Both the position numbers and the translations under genes were made by a program. Below the pieces are notes generated by a model. That model ran no database searches. It was given only the letters and a program-made list of their open reading frames with translations, and was not told the origin of the DNA. Shown here one piece after another: positions 56,813-64,000 of a stretch of DNA of 64,000 nt. Source of the DNA: Isoetes taiwanensis (taxonomy: Eukaryota > Streptophyta > Lycopodiopsida > Isoetales > Isoetaceae); assembly GCA_021234155.1 (NCBI GenBank), contig JAJEKV010000005.1, positions 7,556,216 to 7,620,215 on the forward strand. The letters are read 5' to 3'. Position 1 is the first letter of the stretch; each line of letters starts with the position of its first letter.

Positions 56813-57300
56813 ATTGCAAATCCTCTTTTCCAGTTGTCAGCAGAGCTTAAGCTGCATTTGTAAGAAGTCTACAGGAAAGTGGAGAGAAAAGATCATTGAT
56901 AAAGTTACATAAATCTTTCTTTAAGCAAAAAACGACTTACCATTTTGCATTATGAGATTAGGAAGAGAGCCGAAACCGGACGGCTTGCCGGATAAGGTTT
57001 ACAAATGCTTTTCCAAAACTTTGGCTGAAAGAATAAAAGTGTTAATTAAATAGAAGTTCAAAAAGCTCTCATGGCACACGCAAAGCAGATTCGCGAAGCT
57101 GCAGATCCGCAAGCAGCAGGGCGGTTTTTGGCAGAAGGCCGGCCCCCTCTCACGGCAGGAGCTTCTTTTCGATCTGTTTTTCTTTTTTGTGTGTTAATTT
57201 TAGCTAAGAAGCCAGCTGAAGATAAACTGCAGCAGAGCTCTGAATCATTTGAGTCTTGTTTTATCTCTGAATCTATACAATATAGGTAGTTCTGAAGCCC
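56813..57300 (-). pseudogene. Duplicated 5' end of the caspase gene
   Basis: 56813-56950 repeats 55393-55530: start of exon 2 (SYKCSLSSADNW), the whole first intron and the ATG, now at 56943, exactly 1420 bp from the functional ATG. The exon 2 match stops after about 15 codons, so no domain remains. Upstream sequence (to about 57300, and again near 57450-57510) also matches the 5' flank of the functional copy in patches. It could donate an alternative promoter or first exon, but as it stands it is a fragment. Confidence 0.75.
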
Positions 57301-57524
57301 TGCGTCCTTCTGCTTGGAACCTCTAGAAGCTCTGCCCACTCGCCTAGCAAGAAAGAGGTTGAAATTCTTTACTGGAAAAACAGATTTAATTTTGGGTCCC
57401 CTCCCCCAAAAAAAAACCGTAAAAAAAAACTAAAAATGAGCAACAACAAAATTCTTGATTCTTAATTTTTGTTCGGATTAGATATTTGAAAATGGTGCCA
57501 TTTTTAGGATTCAATTTTCCAATC

Positions 57525-57690
57525 ATCGTGGTGGTCTAGTGGTAAGGTCTTAATCCCCACCAGGGTTCAAAACCCACTCGCTAGGGAGATATGGGCAAGC
57601 GCAAGTCCCACCAACCATGCCTTCAAACAAAACAAGGTGCTGCGCACGAGGGGTTGCCGTACGGTGGCCCGAGAATGTGTTTTCATAGTT
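57525..57690 (+). mobile_element. tRNA-derived SINE
   Basis: A box in GTGGTGGTCTAGTGGTAAGG and B box GGTTCAAAACCC 40 bp later, the RNA polymerase III internal promoter, followed by a non-tRNA body. Its CAAGGTGCTGCGCAC block recurs inverted at 17640-17660. Confidence 0.65.
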
Positions 57691-59799
57691 TCTATTTCAT
57701 CGTTTCGTGTTGAGTCTTTTTTGTTTTGTGTGGCTTGGCCTTTAGGGGCAATTCATAAACAAAAATGAACAAATGCCAGTGTCATTAGTGTACGATTTGA
57801 AGTACGTACAAAAATCATGTTCTAACCATGCTATAAAAAAATGCCCTAAATAGACAAAATTGATTATAAGTGAACAGTCTGAAGAACTTTTAAATTCTAT
57901 GAGCCATAACAAATATAAGTAATTTTAGAAAGTTATTATTAGTGCATTATGATAGTTTTCTATTTTTTTTTTTTCAAATTGGTACTAATAACTTTTTGAA
58001 AATATTAGTGAAAAAAATTAGAATGTAAATTTCCCAGAAATATACTTCGAATATTTTCAGGTACTGAACTCTCGAATCCGCTCTATTGTAAATTGATATA
58101 TCAGAAGCTGTATAACTTGGACCATAACTCCAAAACAATTCCTAAAGCTATCGCCCCCTGTAAAAAGTCTAGAGAAATGGACTTACATGAAAATAAGCTG
58201 TAGAACCTATTTTGATCTCTTGATTTAGAGGACTCTGCAACAAAGACAAAAGGTTATAACATCAGCATTGCCAATTAGATATAATGTTGTTTATCGAAAA
58301 TACAATGCTCTGGAAAGAAATGTCTAGCACCAGCTTACATTTTAGCGTTTGAAAAAAATGTAACCACGCTACCCCAGGTTGTACCAGCAGCTGACAGTCA
58401 CAAGATTTGTTGTATTTCTAATCAATATTCTTGATTGCAATACCATCCAAATAAAGTGAATCATTCTGCACCTTATTTTTAAGTTGTTCATGAAGCTCTG
58501 CAAATAGTTTGAAGCATTGTGATTTTGTCTTCCTAAGAATAGCTGCTGCAATCCTTTCCCATCTCTATGCACCCACTAGTAGAGCAAGGGTTTACCCTTT
58601 AAAGGTAACCCAAAAAGTTATAAATTCTCAGATAGAAACAGAACAAATCCCAGAACATAAACTATGTATACGCATGATTTGCATTTAGATAACCCAAGTA
58701 TCTGTGTTTATCTGTTCATTATGTGAAACCCATACATTCTTAATAGTATCCTCTATAGACAAACAATTATACGAGTGGCACATGTTCATGCAAATAAGAA
58801 CCCCATGAACAATCAGAACATCTCGGATTTCTCCAATTGCTTTATTTGCTTGAAGTTCAATTTCCTTGATAAAATCAGGAATGTCAAGACATGCAGATTC
58901 AGATGTTTTTTGTTATAACCTCCTTGAAAGCCCCACAGACCATAACCCAGTCTATATTGAGAAATAATAATGCATTAAAAAAAACCACATTATGAATATG
59001 ATAATGGTTGTGATATGCTCAGGTGCAGTGACATCAAATGCAGCATTCTATATTGAGAATAAGTTAGTAGCAACTTTGTTGCCAACCTTGTCTTCCATGT
59101 GTAGAGTGAGATCGTGCTTCAATTAATAATCGTAACTAGAGATAAATCCTTATATCATTAATGTTATAAGCTAGAATGGCATCTTGTGAGCAAATGCAGA
59201 CAATGCAACCTATATGTTCCAATCTTGTTTGCTGATACCAGCTAGGCTTGTTGTTCTGCAGCCTAGATGTGAATATATCTGCAAGTTCTTTTCTAGAAAG
59301 AGAGTTCAAGATAACGACGCCCCAAGTTCTTAGAGAGTGAGTTCAGAGATAACAAGCCCCCACTGTTTGAGGATGATAATCTTGCAGATGAGGTTTATGA
59401 TTTGACAGAAAAATCCCATGATCCATATTAAAAGAGGAGTTGCCAGTTGAAGACGTGGTTCATTATGAGGTTCTTGCGCCCACAATTCTCTTTTGATCTT
59501 TACACGAGTCAGAATTGCCTGAAACCTCCACACAAGCTAGTTCTTTGTCCATTCCAAGCAATTGTTTCCTTTCTGCAAGAACATTGATCTCTTTGACTAT
59601 TTCCACAGGTAAGTTGAGCATTCCCTTGGTGTTGAACGACAACTGCCAAAGGCCTAAACTGCACGTTGAAAAAATGCATGTCCTATATCTTCAGCCAGCT
59701 GATAACTCTGAAATCACAATGGGATGTATTAACCAGGAAAAAGTTACAGCAGAAACATACAACAAATACCAAAAGTGAAGCATCCAAAGATGACAGCCC
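57691..59799. other. AT-rich stretch, no firm gene
   Basis: Two minus-strand frames near 58400-58560 (KLFAELHEQLKNK) and 59500-59610 (KEINVLAERKQLLGMDKE) look coding and could be 3' exons of the acyl-CoA oxidase pseudogene to the right, but the match to that family is weak. Confidence 0.3.
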
Positions 59800-60760
59800 A
59801 TCTTGGGTCAACTTTGTGCATTCCTGAGCATATCTTTCTAACAGGTCCCTCTCTCTTAAGCAGAATAATGCCATCTGTATGTACGGTAAAGATGTAAGGA
59901 TATCTTGTAAGAAATCACAACCATATTTGTCTGACTCACATATGTTAGTATTGTACCTACAATCCTTTCTCGCGAAACCTTGTTGTATCATGAGTAGAAA
60001 CCATTGGACGTTCCCGTTAATGTGCTCTAGTCCTAGCCCCTTAAAGGTTTTCCTTTCTTCTTCGATGTTAAAGTATTCTGACAGGAACCCTTTGCTCACC
60101 TGCACCATCAAATAGAAAATTATAGATCCCAACACTCATATCCAGGCCATATTGCAAAGCACATAAGATGTCAAACCTGCTGCGTAAGGACATTGTTGTC
60201 ACCCTCAAAGCTGCACATCATACTCTGCTTTAAATTGCCCAACTTTATTGTCGGATTTAAGTCCCTGACCACCACAGGCTTCACGACATTCCTGATCAAG
60301 TTCACAAGGATCGGTGTTAAGACAAAGGGCACATGATTTCATCAACCATTAATTTAATTCATCCACCTGAAGTATCCTGAGGTTATGCCAAGAAAAGACG
60401 GCTTTATAACCACCAGACAACATGTGAATGGTCTTTGCATCTTCTGCCCTTCTGTTAATGTATAACTTTTTCAGATCCATGGCATCAAAACTAATTCCAT
60501 ATCTGATTCAAGAGCCAGGGGTCAGTAAGTTGCTAGAGAGTGAACCTCATTAATCTAAAATGACAATGTCACTGATTCCTCAAAACCGAGCACCGGAAAG
60601 AAATTAAGGGCATACTCACGTTACTACTAATAATGGAAACAATCGACGTTGATGCTTGGATAATCTAGCAGCAACACCTCTGGCCCATTTACAACACAGG
60701 AGAATGCATGCCTTGTCAGAGCATACTTCCCTAACGGATCGTACCAAATTATATTTACGC
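59800..60760 (-). pseudogene. Peroxisomal acyl-CoA oxidase (ACX3-like), truncated and frameshifted
   Basis: Exons in order: about 60760-60620 (ALTRHAFSCVVNGPEVLLLD, then HQRRLFPLL in a shifted frame); about 60505-60366 (DLKKLYINRR...KAVFSWHNLRILQ); 60291-60172 (ECREACGGQGLKSDNKVG, then EGDNNVLTQQ after a frameshift); about 60100-59800 (TFKGLGLEHINGN, FCLRERDLLERYAQE). These match the C-terminal half of plant acyl-CoA oxidase 3, a flavoenzyme that starts fatty-acid beta-oxidation in peroxisomes. The N-terminal half, with most of the active site, is absent; unrelated-looking coding sequence takes its place. At least two frameshifts are visible. Family assignment is from memory of conserved blocks. 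Confidence 0.8.
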
Positions 60761-61039
60761 CACGCTTCGTTTATAATATCCTGGTACATTAGGGTGGGAT
60801 ATATAATTAAGAGATTAAACAGTTCGTTCATGGCGTCGTAAAGTTGCCACAGATGGAGTGCACTGGGGCACCATTTCTTGGGTATAAAATTCCAAGAAAT
60901 CGGCATAATCTGGATGGGCCTCCATATTAGCAATGAGATCCACCTCCTGGAGCAAATAGGGATGGAGAAGCTCGAAGGGAACAACAGAATCCCAATGCTC
61001 CCCATCCTGGTACCACTGCAAGCGCTTGGCGTAATCCAT
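60761..61039 (-). CDS. Unidentified coding segment fused ahead of the ACX pseudogene
   Basis: The frame from 61039 starts MDYAKRLQWYQDGEHWDSV and reads ELLHPYLLQEVDLIANMEAH. A one-base shift near 60860 links it to LYDAMNELFNLLIIYPTLMY, which runs into the first ACX-like exon. It is not part of known acyl-CoA oxidase N-termini. No family recognised. It may be a captured exon or a transposon piece. Confidence 0.35.
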
Positions 61040-61594
61040 GCGTGCTAAATGGAGGAGGAGCGAAGAAGAGAGGAGCTTAACACAATAATGAAAATCCTTA
61101 AAGGTAGGGGGGCATTTTTCTTAAAAGGTATGCCCTTTTATGGGGAATATTCCATAAAGTAAGGTACTTTATTAATATTATTATTACATGTTTATTTTTT
61201 TTTAATTTTTTTTTTTGTAATCTGAATAGACATTTTCTTTAAACGTGATGTGGCAAATAAATGGTAAAAAAGCCACACATACATGATTCTAAGTATGCGT
61301 ACCAAGAATGACTGGTAATACATCTAAAAATATAGTCCAGTCTACACTATGCAAAAAATAATATGCAGGCTTAATTATTTCTTATTTCCATACTTTAATG
61401 GTGATCAGAGGTGAAAAAGCCCCCCCTAGATGACGAGAAATGAAATTACTAGGACTGGATTAGACGGCCGGTGAAATTTATGACGCTTTAAGGTTCTGAC
61501 CTAAACAGTATGGCAGATCCTCGAGTTGATAAACGACTTGGCAGATCACGTATGACCAAAAATATCCTCTAAGATTGTGGCAGGTAATTGAGTC
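61040..61594. other. No recognised gene
   Basis: AT-rich spacer with a T-rich run near 61195-61220. Confidence 0.5.
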
Positions 61595-64000
61595 ATGGGT
61601 TTTAACTCAGATGGCTGGACTGATAGCCATAGCTCTGAGGATGAGTTTACACCAGACGTAGAGACGGAGAGGGAGCTTCTCTAGTGCAAAAATTCTGAAA
61701 AACTTGAACAATTAAGTATGAATAGGAGAGGAGGGGGTCGGAGCTTTGACTCTAAAAGAAATTTTGATGATAGCAGGGGTGGATACAATGCTAAAAGAGG
61801 CGGAGGATCTAACCGAAACCCAGGGGGTTATTTCAGGAACAGCAATAAAGAGCAATATGTTCCTGAGACACAACAAAATGAGGATGATATTGATTCAGAA
61901 AACGAAGATCTACAGGTAAAAATGTATCAATTTTTTCAGGGATTCAGTTATATGAATTACCAAAAAAAATGCATAAAGGAGCAGATTACAGGCTGGATGG
62001 ATTTGCTTTCATATATTCATATTAATCTATACGTTGATTATTTTACTATCATACATCTGAATTATTCTGACTGTACATTTTTAGTAGATAGTTTAATATC
62101 AAGAGCAAAGGGTACATTAGGTGAAGGGCGAAGAGCCAAGAATCACCTAATGTACCTTTTGGCCCTTGGGTCGTTACCGAGTCTATCGCTAACGTTCTCA
62201 TGATTGGCTGCAGGTACGTGGTGATTCTTCTCTTAATGTATCATTTTTGCTGTTATGGTGTTTTGCTGGTCGAAACGGATGTACTGGTCTATATATACTA
62301 CATTGTATAATTACTGATTCAGCAGTAACTGAATACTCATAGTTTGGGCAATGCTTTGAACAGTCCCATGACAAAAATATTAAGTTGACGGGTAAGACTA
62401 ATTTTACTCTTTGGTAAACATTGAACATGCTGAAATAACAGTCAAACATGGAGCATTTTTTGTAAGTAAAGCTCACACAGAATACAGGTACGTTTGCCTT
62501 AAGTTATGCAGTGCATATTAGGATGTTTAAAAGGCGAATACATTAAGCCTTATTTTATAAGGATAATGTGCACTAGGGAATGAATGTCCTAATGATCTGA
62601 ACATCCCAGAAAAAGTTAGGTTCCAAAGAAATGACTGGGTCGGTATACTCAACAAGAAAATGTCAATAGTTCTTTAACCTGTTATCCATAGATTGATGTA
62701 CCAGACTCGGATCTATCTAGATCTTAGGATGGAATGATAAAACTATGGAGGGATTGACCAAAGTAGTATGATGTGCTAGTAGGATTGTTGTCCAGACTAG
62801 TTATGTCCGGGTTTTTTTTAGACACTTCATTTCTCTAGTTTAACTGGAGTTGCATCATATCTATTGGTAATAACAGGAATGAACTATCGAATTGTATGTT
62901 ATACTTACAAAATGGTATAACTCTTCAGGACGAGGAGGAGGCACAAGCGGACAATATTGAGTTTGTACCTCCAGTATGGAATAGAGACCTTGGACCGATT
63001 GGCTATGCTGCAAGCAGGATTACATGTCCAAGCTATGCCGTGCAGACGGTGTTATGTTGCATCAAAAACCACCAGGTACACATACAGCTACTCGAAAAGG
63101 AAGCGGCCAGGAAGCCCGAGGAATTATCTGCTATTTCCCATTTAGGCTTTAATGAATGGCTGGAGTTAGTTCGAAGACTTAATAAGCTTGGTGATGATTG
63201 GGACGAGATCAGCAAGCTCATATATATGATAGCTTGCCTACTAAAGTATATCACTGCACTATGGAAGAGGATAAGGCCAAAAATCAGTTCTTCAAAGGAG
63301 TGCTAGCTTTGGAAAAAGCCAATAAGATTAAAAAATCCAGCCTTAGCGATGTGATTATTCAAAAAACAGACACTTATATTGATCAGGATGATGAAGATGA
63401 CCCCTTTGGGGAATCGCTCCTTTCTGAACAGGATAAAATCGACATCAGTAAAAAAGGAGCCAGCAATGGTAATGGGGAGGATGACAAGGACTTTAGCTTC
63501 ACTTTACACAATTGTCACCTTTTTCCCATTATTTCAGAAAGACTGGTTGAAAGCCATGCCATATTCTGCAATCAAGGGATCTGGAGAACTAAGAACTTTG
63601 GGGCCTTAGCCCCCATTAGCCGGGCTTCATGGATCATGCTGGGAGGGATTACACCCGAACAAGAAAAAATGGCTAAAATAGCAGCAGAAAAGATGGAAAA
63701 AATAGTACACAAGGAATAGTTCAAACTGAAAATTGATCATCGGTTCTTTGATAAGAAATGTAACAAGGATACGTCCATATATGTAAGGCAGAAAGGACAC
63801 ATGGCATATTCCACAATTACAAGGGATCCTTTCTATATTAAAAGAGTATGGCGAAGCATGTGCCCATACTTTAAATGTGTATGTGAACCCAGGGTGAAGG
63901 GTAATGCTTGTAAGGACAACATGACCTGGATTGACCATGCAATCTGGTACATGTTTAATAATCTGGACTACATTTTCCCTGATATGTCAGTTGTTGCGCA
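61595..64000 (+). pseudogene. RGG-rich protein of unknown family, TAG-interrupted, runs off the window
   Basis: The frame from ATG 61595 (MGFNSDGWTDSHSSEDEF) meets TAG near 61681 and continues in frame into NRRGGGRSFDSKR from 61718, an RGG-type nucleic-acid-binding segment. An intron from donor GTAAAA (61916) to the CAG before 62930 joins two acidic stretches (SENEDLQ / DEEEAQADNIEF). Exon 2 reads IEFVPPVWNRDLGPIGYA, then a 2-bp slip in an AT run near 63220 moves the frame to KVYHCTMEEDKAKNQFFKGV. That frame runs to TAG at 63717-63719 and is open beyond it to the window end (HAIWYMFNNLDYIFPDM). No family recognised. The RGG start and large acidic body might suit a gag- or capsid-like mobile-element protein, but this is a guess. 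Confidence 0.5.
62107..62160. repeat. Inverted repeat (17-bp arms) in the intron
   Basis: GGTACATTAGGTGA and TCACCTAATGTACC arms around an 18-bp loop. Could be a MITE remnant or an intronic hairpin. Confidence 0.8.

Overview
The window is nuclear DNA of a land plant. It shows GT-AG introns of 60-100 bp, Copia and LINE elements, a young family of Helitrons, and a plant-type NB-ARC/LRR receptor. Two features point to a non-flowering lineage (bryophyte, lycophyte or fern): an alpha/beta-hydrolase N-terminal module beside an NB-ARC protein, a combination known from liverwort-type HNL receptors, and an animal-type caspase domain. The species cannot be named from sequence alone. Most of the window is transposable-element sequence, often nested.

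Left third (1-16.2 kb): a decayed C48/ULP1-type protease; a 3.1-kb Helitron (925-4016) carrying a captured CW zinc-finger exon; a foldback repeat (5173-5905); a decayed DNA transposon on the minus strand (6560-9362); then a GC-rich minus-strand LTR retroelement (about 10.6-16.2 kb). That element has a 1639-bp LTR, a tRNA-iMet primer-binding site, and an intact ORF encoding a histone H3 whose tail and fold are separated by an insert of roughly 230 residues. A second, broken ORF of unknown function lies behind it. No gag or pol was found.

Middle (16.2-43.8 kb): LINE remnants, simple repeats and a Helitron made almost entirely of a purine tract (19420-21403). Next comes an 8.4-kb TIR transposon (26558-34998) with a coiled-coil/RING protein on one strand and a multi-exon DDE-like transposase with a basic C-terminus on the other. 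A further Helitron (35184-43781) is split 7 bp from its left end by a young Copia element with 694-bp LTRs, a 5-bp CTATA target duplication, intact pol and broken gag.

Right third (46-57.3 kb): minus-strand exons for a caspase domain, an alpha/beta hydrolase, and an NB-ARC-LRR-ARM module. Reading phases of small linking exons suggest one receptor gene, caspase-hydrolase-NB-ARC-LRR-ARM, whose central intron was expanded by two purine-rich Helitrons and a LINE. The LINE is flanked by 183-bp direct repeats. The caspase gene's 5' end is duplicated 1420 bp upstream across a minisatellite. The window ends with a peroxisomal acyl-CoA oxidase pseudogene (ACX3-like, minus strand) and an unrecognised RGG-rich, TAG-interrupted coding region running off the right edge.

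The two most unusual items are the caspase-NLR and the retroelement-encoded split histone H3.
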